Notes: a model not told the origin generated them from the letters alone. A stretch of DNA of 64,000 bases from an uncultured Chloracidobacterium sp. (GCA_937966115.1 CALCKX010000083.1:1-64000); one strand, 5' to 3'; shown: positions 1 through 8,692, counted from the stretch's first letter. Numbers and translations are program-made.

Positions 1-1
1 C

Positions 2-406
2 GACAAGCCGGCGGCGGTGAAGGTCGCGCAGCGGCTGCATCGCCTCGGGTTTCACCTGGTGGCGACGCGCGGAACGCAGGAGATGCTGGCCGCGGCCGGG
101 CTGCCGGTCGAGATGGTCTTCAAAGTGAACGAAGGACGGCCCAACATCGTTGATTTGATTCGCAGCCGTCGGATTGACCTCATCGTGAACACACCGCTGG
201 GCAAGGCTTCGCACTTTGACGAAAAGGCGATTCGCGCAGCGGCCATTCAGTACAACGTCCCATGCATCACCACCATCACCGGCGCGATTGCCGTCACGAG
301 CGCCATCCAAGCGCTCCAGCATGAGCAGTTTGTCGTGGGTCGGCTACAGGACTACCACGCCGTGAAGCCGCGCCTGACGAATCCCTCGCCAGCGGCCCCG
401 GCCTGA
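2..406 (+). CDS. carB: Carbamoyl-phosphate synthase large subunit, C-terminal fragment (5' truncated by window edge)
   Basis: The reading frame is open from base 2. The GTG at 17 is internal, so only about the last 134 residues of the protein are present. The segment is the MGS-like allosteric domain at the C-terminus of the large subunit: it has a Rossmann-like start, the NEGRPNIVDLI stretch and the 'VNTPLG' loop, and it ends in the usual 'TITGAIA...AI' helix. The enzyme makes carbamoyl phosphate from glutamine, bicarbonate and ATP in the cytoplasm for pyrimidine and arginine synthesis, and this domain binds the regulatory nucleotides or ornithine. A stand-alone methylglyoxal synthase is the alternative, but coding sequence continuing upstream of 17 argues against it. 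No small subunit is visible in the window. Confidence 0.85.
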   Translation, partial: DKPAAVKVAQRLHRLGFHLVATRGTQEMLAAAGLPVEMVFKVNEGRPNIVDLIRSRRIDLIVNTPLGKASHFDEKAIRAAAIQYNVPCITTITGAIAVTSAIQALQHEQFVVGRLQDYHAVKPRLTNPSPAAPA

Positions 407-470
407 CGCCCGCCGGGCGCGCTTGCCCTAGGAAAGCCTATGATGTTGAAAGACTTGCGATAGCTGGAGC

Positions 471-510
471 TTGACACTTGTCGGCTCTGCTCCGTAAAAG
501 TGCAAGTGTC
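471..510 (+). promoter_or_regulatory. Putative promoter with 8-bp inverted repeat upstream of mlaE
   Basis: A perfect -35 hexamer TTGACA (471-476) lies 18 bp before TAAAAG (495-500), a 4/6 match to the -10 consensus. The same stretch carries inverted arms GACACTTG (473-480) and CAAGTGTC (503-510). The arms bracket the promoter, as an operator would. It is the only promoter-like signal in the 166-bp carB-mlaE gap and would drive mlaE-mlaF-mlaD. Assignment is by pattern only. Confidence 0.4.
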
Positions 511-572
511 GGCGGTGTCTCCCTGCGAAAACCGTCGCTGGCTGACGATTCTTTGGCTTTCTTCCGCCGTCT

Positions 573-1337
573 GTGAACTTCTTTCTCGGCTTACTGCTTG
601 AGCTTCAGGAAAGCGCGCTCCTGGTGTGGCGCGCTTTGCGGCATCCGTTTCGGCGGCCGATGTACTGGCGCGAGACCGTCGCCCAGATGGACTCGATTGG
701 CTTTGGAACGCTGCCGATTGTGTTGCTGGCCGGATTCTTCATTGGCGCGGTGCTCGCGCTTCAGACCGCCGGCACGCTCCGGTCGTTTGGCGCGCAGAAC
801 TACACGGGGCGACTGGTCGCCACATCGTTGCTGCGCGAGCTGGGCCCGGTGCTGACGTGCATCTTGCTGGCTGGGCGCGCCGGATCGGGCATCGCCGCCG
901 AGCTGGGCGCGATGTGCGTCAGCGAGCAGGTGGACGCCATGCGCGCCCTCGGCACCGACCCGTTCCGCAAGCTGGCGCGCCCGCGCCTGCTGGCCCTGGT
1001 GACGATGGCGCCAATCCTCACGGTGTTTGCCAATGTCGTGGGAATCATTGGCGGGCTGATTGTGTCCGTTGCCCTTTTGCAAATTCCTTCATCGGTGTAT
1101 TTGTCATCGGCGCGCGAGGCCCTCAACTACGAGGACATTTTGGGGACATTCCTCAAAACCGGGGTGTTCGGGCTGATTGTCGCGGTCGTGGGGTGCCGGT
1201 GCGGGCTACGGACGCGCGGCGGGACGGTAGGCGTCGGGCAGTCCACGACCACATCGGTCGTGGTGTCTATCGTGCTCATTTTGGTGTCGGACTTCTTTTT
1301 GACCCGCTTGATTCTGACCCTGAGCGGAACGGCGTGA
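573..1337 (+). CDS. mlaE: MlaE-family ABC transporter permease (phospholipid/lipid transport)
   Basis: The 254-aa, GTG-started polytopic inner-membrane protein has the MlaE/YrbE signature region: 'LGPVLTCILLAGRAGSG' followed by 'AAELGAMCVSEQVDAMRALGTDP' near residues 90-130. It has about five hydrophobic segments, which is family length. In the Mla/MCE systems this permease pairs with an MlaF ATPase and an MCE protein to move phospholipids between the inner and outer membranes. The next two genes encode exactly those partners, so the three form a transport operon. No mlaB or mlaC homologue is adjacent. That is common outside Proteobacteria, and here the direction of transport cannot be told from sequence. 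Overlapping ORFs on both strands are shadows. Confidence 0.9.
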   Translation: MNFFLGLLLELQESALLVWRALRHPFRRPMYWRETVAQMDSIGFGTLPIVLLAGFFIGAVLALQTAGTLRSFGAQNYTGRLVATSLLRELGPVLTCILLAGRAGSGIAAELGAMCVSEQVDAMRALGTDPFRKLARPRLLALVTMAPILTVFANVVGIIGGLIVSVALLQIPSSVYLSSAREALNYEDILGTFLKTGVFGLIVAVVGCRCGLRTRGGTVGVGQSTTTSVVVSIVLILVSDFFLTRLILTLSGTA

Positions 1338-1400
1338 GCGACGGCGGCGGCTTCGGCAGCGGCTTTCGCCTCCCGAGGCTCGGCGCCTTCCGAGGCCCTG

Positions 1401-2207
1401 ATGAGCGACTACGCCATCGAGTTTCAGGATGTCCACCTTGCGTTCGGAGAGCAAAAAGTGCTCGACGGCGTGAGCTTTGGCGTCTATCCGGGCGAGACCA
1501 AAATCCTCATGGGCGGATCGGGAACAGGGAAATCCACCGTGCTCAAGCTGGCGCTCGGGCTTCTCAAGCCTGACAGCGGTCGCATCCTTATTGATAATGA
1601 GGACATTACGGACTTGAGCGAATCGCAGTTGACCGCCAGACGGCAGAAGATTGGCATGGTTTTTCAGGAAGGGGCGTTGTTCGACAGCTTGTCGGTCTAT
1701 GAAAATGTTGGCTACCGGCTCTTCGAGCAGGGGGCGGACGAAGAGGAAATCGAGGAAACCGTGCGCCGGATGCTGCGTTTTGTCAATCTGGAGGAAGCCA
1801 TCAACAAGATGCCGTCCGAGTTATCGGGAGGGATGCGGCGGCGGGTCGGGATTGCGCGGGCGCTGGTGGGGAATCCGAAAATCATCCTCTATGATGAGCC
1901 AACCGCCGGACTCGATCCGCCGACGGCGCGCACCATCTGCGAGCTGGCGATCAAGCTGCGCGACCTCGAAGGCGTCAGCTCGCTGTTCGTGACGCACCGG
2001 ATTCAGGACGCCATCACGCTGGCCGACCACCATGCGACGATTGACGACGATGGCGGGATTGTGATCGTGAAAAATCCGCGCGGCGGGACGGGAAACTCGA
2101 CCACGTTCGTCATGCTGCGCCAAGGCAAGGTTCTGCTGGAAGGCGAGGCCGATGCCTTCTGGAATTCGTCCGATCCCTATATTCGGACGTTTTTGGAATT
2201 GGACTAA
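1401..2207 (+). CDS. mlaF: MlaF-type ABC transporter ATP-binding protein
   Basis: The 268-aa cytoplasmic ATPase has an intact Walker A (GGSGTGKST, about residues 38-46), Q-loop region '[15 protein letters not shown]', signature '[15 protein letters not shown]', Walker B '[12 protein letters not shown]' and an H-loop histidine in 'VTHRI'. The 'EGALFDSL' context after the Q-loop is typical of MlaF/Ttg2A ATPases. It lies 63 bp after mlaE and 53 bp before mlaD, in the order expected of an MCE transporter. Between the H-loop and the C-terminus there is a short Gly-rich stretch ([10 protein letters not shown]...GGTGNS) longer than in the E. coli protein, probably a loop. A general ABC exporter ATPase is the fallback, but the neighbours make Mla likely. 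Confidence 0.9.
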   Translation: MSDYAIEFQDVHLAFGEQKVLDGVSFGVYPGETKILMGGSGTGKSTVLKLALGLLKPDSGRILIDNEDITDLSESQLTARRQKIGMVFQEGALFDSLSVYENVGYRLFEQGADEEEIEETVRRMLRFVNLEEAINKMPSELSGGMRRRVGIARALVGNPKIILYDEPTAGLDPPTARTICELAIKLRDLEGVSSLFVTHRIQDAITLADHHATIDDDGGIVIVKNPRGGTGNSTTFVMLRQGKVLLEGEADAFWNSSDPYIRTFLELD

Positions 2208-2260
2208 GCTTCAGGGGGAAGCAAGCGCGGGACGCAATCTCGCGCGCGGAGACGCAAGCT

Positions 2261-3379
2261 ATGGCAAAGAAAAAGCTCTCCATTCTCGACTTGCGGGTCG
2301 GTCTCATGACGCTGGTAGCGATTGGCATCTTGATCGCCACGATTTTGACCATCAGCGGCGACCTCAACCCCTTTCGCCGGGAGCTGATTGTCCGCACCCG
2401 CCTAGCCAGCGTGGACGGGCTGCGACCCGGCGCCGAGGTTCGACTGGCCGGCGTCAAGGTCGGCAAGGTTCAGCGGGTGATCCTGCTGCCGGTGCCCGAG
2501 GATCAAAACGCGACCCAGACGGTCGAGCTGGAGTTGGCGCTCGATCCCGTCATCGATGGCAGGCCCGCGGGCGAGCGCGTGCGCAAGGATTCGCAGGTCA
2601 TTTTGGGATCGGTGGGCCTGCTGGGCGATAAGGTGGTGGATATTACGCCCGGCACGCTGAGCGCGTCGCCGGTCAACGACGGCGATTTGATCGGCGGCGC
2701 GTCGGAAACCACGATTCGCCAGATCATCTCCGGCGCGGACGATATTCTGGCTAACTTCACGACCCTTTCCGATTCGCTCAAGCAGATTGCTGACAAAATC
2801 AACCGCGGCGAAGGCACGGTCGGACGGCTGGTGTCGGACGCCGACTTGTACGACAACCTGGCGCGCACGGCGGCCGAGGCGGCGCGGCTGGTTCAGGAAG
2901 CGCGCGCCGGGCCGGGAACCGCCGCCAAGCTCATCAACGATCCGCGTCTCTATGACGACCTCGACGCCTCCGTGCGCCAGGTGGAGAAGCTCCTGGCCAA
3001 CATCAGCGACGGCCGGGGGACGCTTGGCAAGCTCGCCACGGATGACCGAGCCTATGCGGAGGTCGTCGCCGTGCTGGAGCGCCTCGACCGCGCATCGGCG
3101 AAGCTGGAAGACGCCATGACCCGCCTGGAGCGCGGCGAAGGGACGGTCGGACGCCTGCTCCGCGAGGACAAGCTCTACCGCGACGCCGAGCAAACGCTGG
3201 CCAGCCTCAATAGCCTGCTGGCTGGGCTAGAGCGCGGCGACGGCTCAGCCGGAAAGCTTCTGCGCGATTCGCAACTGTACGATAACCTGACGGCGACTTC
3301 CGCCCAGGCCAATCAACTGCTCATTGATTTTCGGCAAGATCCGAAAAAATATCTCACGATTCGCCTGAAGCTGTTCTGA
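2261..3379 (+). CDS. mlaD: MCE (MlaD-like) membrane-anchored lipid-binding protein with five C-terminal repeats
   Basis: The 372-aa protein has one N-terminal membrane anchor (about residues 12-30) and then an MCE domain (about 38-120, 'GLRPGAEVRLAGVKVGKV'). This is the domain that forms hexameric lipid-conducting rings in the periplasm. The C-terminal half carries five copies of a 35-45 residue unit with the pattern G-x-G-T-x-G-K/R-L-x-x-D-x-x-L-Y-x-x-L, joined by helical segments. Such repeats occur in the long MlaD proteins of non-proteobacterial diderms and are thought to extend the structure. It is the last gene of the mlaEFD operon. ATG start at 2261. Confidence 0.9.
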   Translation: MAKKKLSILDLRVGLMTLVAIGILIATILTISGDLNPFRRELIVRTRLASVDGLRPGAEVRLAGVKVGKVQRVILLPVPEDQNATQTVELELALDPVIDGRPAGERVRKDSQVILGSVGLLGDKVVDITPGTLSASPVNDGDLIGGASETTIRQIISGADDILANFTTLSDSLKQIADKINRGEGTVGRLVSDADLYDNLARTAAEAARLVQEARAGPGTAAKLINDPRLYDDLDASVRQVEKLLANISDGRGTLGKLATDDRAYAEVVAVLERLDRASAKLEDAMTRLERGEGTVGRLLREDKLYRDAEQTLASLNSLLAGLERGDGSAGKLLRDSQLYDNLTATSAQANQLLIDFRQDPKKYLTIRLKLF

Positions 3380-3465
3380 GCGCAGCTCGAGCGCCTGCCG
3401 CGGCGGGCGCCCCCCCCCAGCCTGATTCCGCCTTGCCAAGTGGCTTCGGCCCGGGTGAAGCTACC

Positions 3466-4242
3466 GTGAATCTGCCCAACACGCTGACGGTCTCGCGCAT
3501 TTTCGTTGTTCCGATCATGGTGGTCGTCTTGATGACGAGCGTGTCGGAGTCTGTCTTGGGCCTGCCGCGCCAGTTGCTGGCCGTGGCGCTTTTCTTGGCC
3601 GCGTCGGTGACGGATTTGCTTGACGGCTATCTGGCGCGGCGGCGCGGCCAAGTCACGACGCTGGGCACGCTGCTCGATCCGATTGCCGATAAGCTGCTCA
3701 TTTCGGCAGCGCTGATTTCGCTGGTTGAAAATAAGCTGGCGCCCGGCTGGGCGGTCGTGATCATCATCGGGCGCGAGTTTGCCGTTTCCGGGCTGCGCAG
3801 CATCGCCGCGCAGCAGGGCGTGACGATTGCCGCCTCGAAGATGGCCAAGTTCAAAATGCTGTCGCAAGTCGTGGCTATCACCTGCCTCATGCTGGGCAGT
3901 CATGAGGGGAAGCCGCCGCTCCCGGTTGGCACCTCCTCGGCCGCCGCTGTGCAGCAGGCGCTCGTCACGCTCTGGCATGGCGCGTTTGGCATCGAGTCGC
4001 TGCGGATCATCGCCTATGGCGCCGGTCGGCTGATGCTCTGGATCGTGGTCTTTTCGGCGCTGTGGTCAATGTGGAACTACTTCAAGGATTTTTACGTCGC
4101 CGTCCGCGACCGGATTGAAACGGCGCCGCGCGTGCCGCTGCGCGAGCGATGGCGCGCGCGCCCGCGCATCCGCTGGAAGCGGGCGCTCTTTTCCAAGGCT
4201 CGGGCGCGGAAAGCGACGCCCGGCGCGCCCGAAGCTCAATGA
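3466..4242 (+). CDS. pgsA: CDP-diacylglycerol--glycerol-3-phosphate 3-phosphatidyltransferase
   Basis: The integral inner-membrane enzyme condenses CDP-diacylglycerol with sn-glycerol-3-phosphate, the committed step to phosphatidylglycerol and cardiolipin. The complete CDP-alcohol phosphotransferase motif D-G-x2-A-R-x8-G-x3-D-x3-D is present ('DGYLARRRGQ...LDPIAD'), with four or five hydrophobic helices. I place the start at GTG 3466 (protein begins NLPNTLTVSR, 258 aa) because GGGTGAAG lies 5 bp upstream and the family normally begins at this point. The ORF track extends to a TTG at 3433. The C-terminal tail of about 50 residues is rich in Arg and Ala and longer than usual. Its TGA overlaps the purC ATG (ATGA). 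Confidence 0.88.
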   Translation: MNLPNTLTVSRIFVVPIMVVVLMTSVSESVLGLPRQLLAVALFLAASVTDLLDGYLARRRGQVTTLGTLLDPIADKLLISAALISLVENKLAPGWAVVIIIGREFAVSGLRSIAAQQGVTIAASKMAKFKMLSQVVAITCLMLGSHEGKPPLPVGTSSAAAVQQALVTLWHGAFGIESLRIIAYGAGRLMLWIVVFSALWSMWNYFKDFYVAVRDRIETAPRVPLRERWRARPRIRWKRALFSKARARKATPGAPEAQ

Positions 4243-5162
4243 CGCCAGCCCTAGACGCCAGCCCTATGACGCCGACCGCCTCGCCCGCGCTGATCCAAGC
4301 CGACTTTCTCCCGCTGCCGCGCTTCCGCTCCGGCAAGGTGCGCGAGCTTTACGACCTCGGCGACGCCCTGCTGATGGTCGCCACCGACCGCATCTCAGCG
4401 TTCGACTGCATCCTGCCAACGCCCATCCCCGACAAGGGTCGCCTCTTGACGGCGCTATCCGCTTTCTGGTTCAAGCGGCTTGAGGGCCTTGCGGACCATC
4501 ACGTCTTGTCCTGCGATGCGGCTGATTTTCCGGCGGAAGCCCGCGCCTGCGCCGACCAACTGGCTGGGCGCGCGATGCTCGTCCGCAAGACCGCGCCGCT
4601 GCCGGTCGAATGCGTCGCGCGGGGCTACCTGGCCGGCTCCGCCTGGAAAGACTACCAGCGAACCGGGCGCGTGTGCGGGTTGGCGCTGCCGCCAGGGCTG
4701 CGCGAAGCCGACCGGCTGCCTGAACCGCTCTTTACGCCGGCCACCAAGGCCGAAAGCGGTCACGATGAAAACATCTCGCTCGAGCGGATGGCTGACCGGA
4801 TCGGAGACGAGCTGACCAAGCGGCTGCGCGACCTGACGCTGACGCTTTACGCCGCGGCGGCTGAGTATGCCGAGAGTCGCGGGCTGATTCTCTGCGATAC
4901 GAAGTTCGAGTTCGGGCTGGACGCCGCTGGGCGGCTGGTCTGGATTGACGAGGCGCTCACGCCGGATTCGTCCCGCTACTGGGATGCCGCCCTGTACGCG
5001 CCGGGGCGCAGCCCGGCTTCGTTCGACAAGCAGTTCGCGCGCGATTACCTTGAAACGCTCGACTGGGACAAGCGCCCCCCCGCGCCGGCGCTCCCCGACG
5101 CGATTGTCGAGGCGACGCGCGCGCGTTACTGGGAAGCCTACCGCCGACTGGCGGGGCAATAG
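4239..5162 (+). CDS. purC: Phosphoribosylaminoimidazole-succinocarboxamide synthase (SAICAR synthase)
   Basis: The cytoplasmic enzyme of purine synthesis ligates aspartate to CAIR using ATP. 'SGKVRELYDLGD' and 'VATDRISAFDCILPTPIPDKG' near the N-terminus, 'PVECVARGYLAGSAWKDY' and the 'ICDTKFEFGLD...DEALTPDSSRYW' segment are all diagnostic. ATG 4239 overlaps the pgsA stop by four bases, giving 307 aa, the length of the long PurC subfamily. ATG 4266 is an alternative. The ORF track's earlier start at 4149 lies deep inside pgsA and is unlikely. Translational coupling to pgsA looks accidental rather than functional. Other purine genes are not in the window. Confidence 0.92.
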   Translation: MTPALDASPMTPTASPALIQADFLPLPRFRSGKVRELYDLGDALLMVATDRISAFDCILPTPIPDKGRLLTALSAFWFKRLEGLADHHVLSCDAADFPAEARACADQLAGRAMLVRKTAPLPVECVARGYLAGSAWKDYQRTGRVCGLALPPGLREADRLPEPLFTPATKAESGHDENISLERMADRIGDELTKRLRDLTLTLYAAAAEYAESRGLILCDTKFEFGLDAAGRLVWIDEALTPDSSRYWDAALYAPGRSPASFDKQFARDYLETLDWDKRPPAPALPDAIVEATRARYWEAYRRLAGQ

Positions 5163-5181
5163 CTTGGAAAGGTCGCCCGCG

Positions 5182-5814
5182 ATGCCCGCTCCTGCGTCCG
5201 AGTCCGCCGCCCGCGCCGCTTACGACCAGCTCATCGCCGACATCGAGCGTTTTGGCGAAATGCTGCGGGCGCGCTTTTTGACGGCCATCGCCTGTCGGCT
5301 GGGTTGCACGGGCTGTTGCCAGCAGCATTTGACCGTGTTGCCCATCGAGGCCGCGCGGCTGCGCGAATACGTCGCCGGCTTGGATGCGCCGACTCGGGCG
5401 CGCTTGCGCCGGCAGGCGCAGGCGACGCTCCAGCGCGAAGCCGCCCTGTTTCGCGACGCGCCGCCCCAGCCGACGACCTTTCCTCCGGAGCCAGAGCGAA
5501 GCGTTCCCTGTCCGGCGCTGCTGGATGGCGCCTGCGCCGTCTATCCGGCGCGGCCGGTTCTGTGCCGCACCCATGGCTTTCCGCTGCTTTATCTCGACGA
5601 TGACGAAGAAAGCGGGCTGCTCGATGTCTGTCCGCTCAACTTCACGGATGACGAGGCGACCATCACCCATCGGGACGTGTTCGACATGACGGTTGTCAAC
5701 GCCCGGCTGGTCGCCGCAAGCTTGGCTTTCGACCCGGAAGGCGAGCGCCGCTCCATCGCGGAGATTATCCTGTCCGCGCCGGATGAATCGGGCGCCCCAG
5801 GAAACGCCCTATGA
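5182..5814 (+). CDS. YkgJ-like cysteine cluster protein
   Basis: The 210-aa soluble protein has the YkgJ-type cluster CxxxCxxCC near its N-terminus ('CRLGCTGCC'), plus later cysteines in 'PCPALLDGACAVYPARPVLCRTHG' and 'DVCPLNF'. This spacing is typical of the zinc- or iron-chelating YkgJ family (FliB-like fold), whose role is mostly unknown. In this family the Cys residues bind a metal or Fe-S cluster. GGAAAGG 9 bp upstream supports ATG 5182. The ORF track's longer version starts inside purC in another frame. The stop overlaps the next gene's ATG by four bases (ATGA), so the two are probably cotranslated. The substrate is not known. Confidence 0.75.
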   Translation: MPAPASESAARAAYDQLIADIERFGEMLRARFLTAIACRLGCTGCCQQHLTVLPIEAARLREYVAGLDAPTRARLRRQAQATLQREAALFRDAPPQPTTFPPEPERSVPCPALLDGACAVYPARPVLCRTHGFPLLYLDDDEESGLLDVCPLNFTDDEATITHRDVFDMTVVNARLVAASLAFDPEGERRSIAEIILSAPDESGAPGNAL

Positions 5815-7454
5815 AGCGCGCGATGCAAGACGCGCTTCGCCGACTCGCGGGCTGGAGCGTCGGGTGGCTCTTGAGCGTCGGGTGGCTGCTTGGCGGCGTC
5901 AGCGTCAGCGCGCAGCAGGCGTCGCCCGCTTTTGAGCCGCGCCAGCCCGTGAAGCGCTACTTTGACGACACCCGCGCGCTGTTGCCACCCAAAAGCACGA
6001 TTCGGATTCGGAATCCGCGCGGGAGCATTCGGGTGCGGATCGTCAACCGGCCGGACGTGGTTATCGCGGCGACGCGCCATGCCGCGCCGGGCCCGCCCGT
6101 CCGCGCCGAGGAAGTCATCCTCGAGGAGCTGGCCAATCAACTCAACATCGTGACCGACCCGCCCGAAACGACCACGGGCGTGGACCTGGACGTGTTCGTG
6201 CCGGAGCAGACCTATCTCCGCCTGTTCAGCGAGGTTGGCGTCCTGCGCGTGGAAGGGCTGCCGGCCGGCCTCATCGCTACGGCTTATCAGGGCAACATCG
6301 AGCTATGCCTGCCGCCGGACGCCGATGCCGACGTCACCTGGACGAGCGTTCACGGGAGCGTTCGCGCCGAGCTGCCGCTGATCCGCTTTGGGACGCCAGA
6401 TGACCGCTCGCTCCACGGGCAAATGGGGCGCGGCGGGGCGATTCTGGTCGCGCAAGCGGACCGGGGCGACGTGGTGGGGATGCCGATTTCGCCAGCCGAC
6501 GGCGACCGCGAGCGCCCGATGTTGCAACGCCCGCCCCGCGCGGCGGCGGACGAGCCATTCAGCGCGGCCGAAGATAGCGATGTCGTTTTGGAGTCCATGC
6601 TGGTGATGCTCAACGCAGTGATCACGACGCCGAGCGGAGCGCCGGTCCGCGGCTTGCACGCATCCGACTTTATCGTGCTGGAAGACGGCGAGCCGCAGGA
6701 GGTGACTTATTTCGGCACGCTGGACACGCCGTTCAATCTGGTGCTGCTGCTCGACCTGAGCGGCAGCACGCGCGAAAAGCTCGCCGTGATTCGCCGCGCC
6801 GCGCTTGGCTTTCTGGGCGCGCTCCGCCCCGAGGACCGCATGGCGGTGGTGACGTTCGCCGACACGGCCCGCCTAATCTGCCCGCTGACCAATGACCGGC
6901 GCAAGCTGCGGGAGCGCCTTGACGACATTCGCCGTCCCGAAGGCGGCACGAACTTCTACGACGCGCTGGCGGGGACAATCAACTCCGTGCTGCGCGACGC
7001 GCGCGGCGAGCGGAACGCCGTGGTCATCGTCTCGGACGGCATGGACAACGTCCTGCCGCCGGGCGGGCCCGACTATGGCTCGGTGACGACCTATGAGGAG
7101 CTGCGCGCGTTGGCGCAGGAGTGCGACGCGATGCTCCTGCCGATTTACCTCAACACGGAACCAGAGGTCGTCGAGCGGTACGGCCCGCGCGCCCGCGCCG
7201 GCTATGCCATTGCGCGCAACCAGTTGCGCGAGCTGGCGACGCTGACTGGCGGGCGACTGTTTTACGCCGAGACGGTCGCTGACTTGGAGGATTGCTATGC
7301 CGCGGTGGCGGCCGAGCTGCGCTCGGTCTACAGTCTCGGCTACTATCCAAAGGACACCCGGCGGGATGGCCGCTTTCGGCGCATCCAGATTCAGGCGCGC
7401 CGCGAAGGAGCGGTAGTGCGGACGCGCCGCGGCTATGTGATGCCGAAGAAGTAA
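5811..7454 (+). CDS. Secreted VWFA-domain protein (acidobacterial type)
   Basis: The 547-aa protein has a long N-terminal signal segment (about residues 1-34, ending near 'SVSAQQ'). A beta-rich region (about 50-200) follows that resembles DUF4097-like adhesin repeats, and then a von Willebrand factor A domain (about 275-520). The MIDAS motif DLSGST (315-320) is intact, with supporting 'VVTFADTARLICPLT' and 'VVIVSDGMDN' strands, so divalent metal-dependent protein binding is likely. The arrangement with 'FIVLEDGEPQEVTYF' just before the VWA core is the VWFA-related pattern abundant in Acidobacteriota. It is translationally coupled to the Cys-cluster gene. Its ligand is not predictable. Location is probably periplasm or outer surface. 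Confidence 0.8.
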   Translation: MKRAMQDALRRLAGWSVGWLLSVGWLLGGVSVSAQQASPAFEPRQPVKRYFDDTRALLPPKSTIRIRNPRGSIRVRIVNRPDVVIAATRHAAPGPPVRAEEVILEELANQLNIVTDPPETTTGVDLDVFVPEQTYLRLFSEVGVLRVEGLPAGLIATAYQGNIELCLPPDADADVTWTSVHGSVRAELPLIRFGTPDDRSLHGQMGRGGAILVAQADRGDVVGMPISPADGDRERPMLQRPPRAAADEPFSAAEDSDVVLESMLVMLNAVITTPSGAPVRGLHASDFIVLEDGEPQEVTYFGTLDTPFNLVLLLDLSGSTREKLAVIRRAALGFLGALRPEDRMAVVTFADTARLICPLTNDRRKLRERLDDIRRPEGGTNFYDALAGTINSVLRDARGERNAVVIVSDGMDNVLPPGGPDYGSVTTYEELRALAQECDAMLLPIYLNTEPEVVERYGPRARAGYAIARNQLRELATLTGGRLFYAETVADLEDCYAAVAAELRSVYSLGYYPKDTRRDGRFRRIQIQARREGAVVRTRRGYVMPKK

Positions 7455-7601
7455 CGCCCGGTCGCTTTGGGCGCGCGGCAGGCGCGTCCGGCGCATCGCT
7501 TGCCTCGGCGCTGTCCTGTCGCTTGCGCTCGGTCGCCGCGCTGCCTCAGACTGAAGCAAGCGCCACTTTGACCTGCATCTTGACTTTCAGCCTAGCGCCC
7601 T

Positions 7602-8234
7602 ATGGCTCATATCCTTGTGGTCGAAGACGACGCTGATCTGCGAGAACTCATTCTTGAGGCGCTCGGCGCAAACGGGCACACCGTCGCCGTCGCCGCCGAC
7701 GGCATCGAGGCCCTGGCGCGCCTGAGAGAGGTCGCCAGGGGCGCGCCGCCTTTCGCGCTCGTGATCTGCGACGTTCGCTTGCCCGGATTATCGGGTCTGT
7801 CGGTGTGCGATTTTGTCCGGCTTGCTCCGGACCTGACGCATACTCCCTTCCTTTTCCTGAGCGGTCTGGGCGATACCGAGCACCGCCTGGCCGGGATGGC
7901 GTGCGGCGCTAACGACTATCTCGCCAAGCCGTTCGCGCTGCGTGAGCTCCTCGAGCGGGTCGAGTGGCTTCTGAGCCATGCGGCGGCTAGTCCCCCGGAC
8001 GCGGCGGCCGCGCCCAACCCGCTGGAACAACAAACCTTGAACGATCTGCTCCGGGACATTGTCGATAAAGCCCGCGACGGCACGCTGTATTTCCTCCTCG
8101 CTGACGGCTCGCGCGGGCAAATCGCCTTTCGAGCGGGGAAGGCGGCGGCGGTGACGGGCGACGGCGCGGCGCCCATCGAAGATCAGTTGCGGCGCTTGTT
8201 CACTGGACAAGCGAAGCTGTTTCACTTCGCGTAG
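7602..8234 (+). CDS. Response regulator with C-terminal DUF4388/PatA-like region
   Basis: The 210-aa protein is an N-terminal receiver domain (1-122) with acidic pair ED-D at 8-10, phosphoacceptor Asp57 ('VICDVRLPG'), Ser/Thr switch near 87 and Lys109 ('DYLAKPF'). After an Ala/Pro linker there is a region of about 70 residues ('LNDLLRDIVDKARDGTLYFLLADGSRGQIAFRAGKAAAV') with the strand pattern of the DUF4388 'PATAN'-type domain found in cyanobacterial and deltaproteobacterial regulators. No DNA-binding domain is present. No kinase gene is adjacent. Its last 13 bases overlap the end of rlmH on the opposite strand. Confidence 0.8.
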   Translation: MAHILVVEDDADLRELILEALGANGHTVAVAADGIEALARLREVARGAPPFALVICDVRLPGLSGLSVCDFVRLAPDLTHTPFLFLSGLGDTEHRLAGMACGANDYLAKPFALRELLERVEWLLSHAAASPPDAAAAPNPLEQQTLNDLLRDIVDKARDGTLYFLLADGSRGQIAFRAGKAAAVTGDGAAPIEDQLRRLFTGQAKLFHFA

Positions 8235-8692
8235 GGGATATGGGCCAGGCGGGCCAGCGCCCGATAAACCTGCTCGGCCGCCAACGCCCGCGCCATCTCA
8301 TGGGTGAACGTCAGCGGGGACAGCGACCAGCGCCACGCCGCCCGCGCCCGAACCTCCTCCGCCACGCCCCAGTGACCGCCAATGACAAAGCACAGGTCGC
8401 GGACGCCTGTCTCGCGCCATCCTTGCAGCTTTGTGGCAAAAGCCTCGGAGGACACAGCTTCGCCCGCGACATCCAGCACGACGACCAGCGCCCCGGCCGG
8501 CAACGCCGCCAGAATATGTTTCGCCTCGCGGGCGCGGGCTTGCTCTGGCCGGGAAGCTATGGAAGCCTCCGCCTCGCGCGCGATCCTGGTTTCGCAGGGC
8601 AGAAAGCGGCGGATGCGATCGCTGTAATCCTGCGCCAGCGCGTCCCAATGGGGGGATTTCATTTTGCCAACCGCAAGAAACGCAATGCGCAT
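8222..8692 (-). CDS. rlmH: 23S rRNA (pseudouridine1915-N3)-methyltransferase RlmH
   Basis: The 156-aa SPOUT methyltransferase methylates Psi1915 in helix 69 of 23S rRNA using SAM. The length is that of the family, and the key parts are visible: start MRIAFLAVGK, 'LVVVLDVAGEAVSSEAFA', the SAM-binding knot 'LCFVIGGHWGV' and 'WSLSPLTFTHEMARALAAEQVYRA'. I chose ATG at 8692. The track's 338-aa version adds an antisense extension through the glycosyltransferase gene. The C-terminus is 'HIPYAK', where well-studied homologues have PYHR/K, so the usual tail histidine is missing. It is convergent with the response regulator, with a 13-bp overlap. Confidence 0.88.
   Translation of the reverse strand: MRIAFLAVGKMKSPHWDALAQDYSDRIRRFLPCETRIAREAEASIASRPEQARAREAKHILAALPAGALVVVLDVAGEAVSSEAFATKLQGWRETGVRDLCFVIGGHWGVAEEVRARAAWRWSLSPLTFTHEMARALAAEQVYRALARLAHIPYAK

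Noticed and set aside
591-1573. Overlapping ORFs in other frames of mlaE
   Set aside because: They are very Arg-rich or His/Gln-rich translations typical of shadow frames in high-GC genes.
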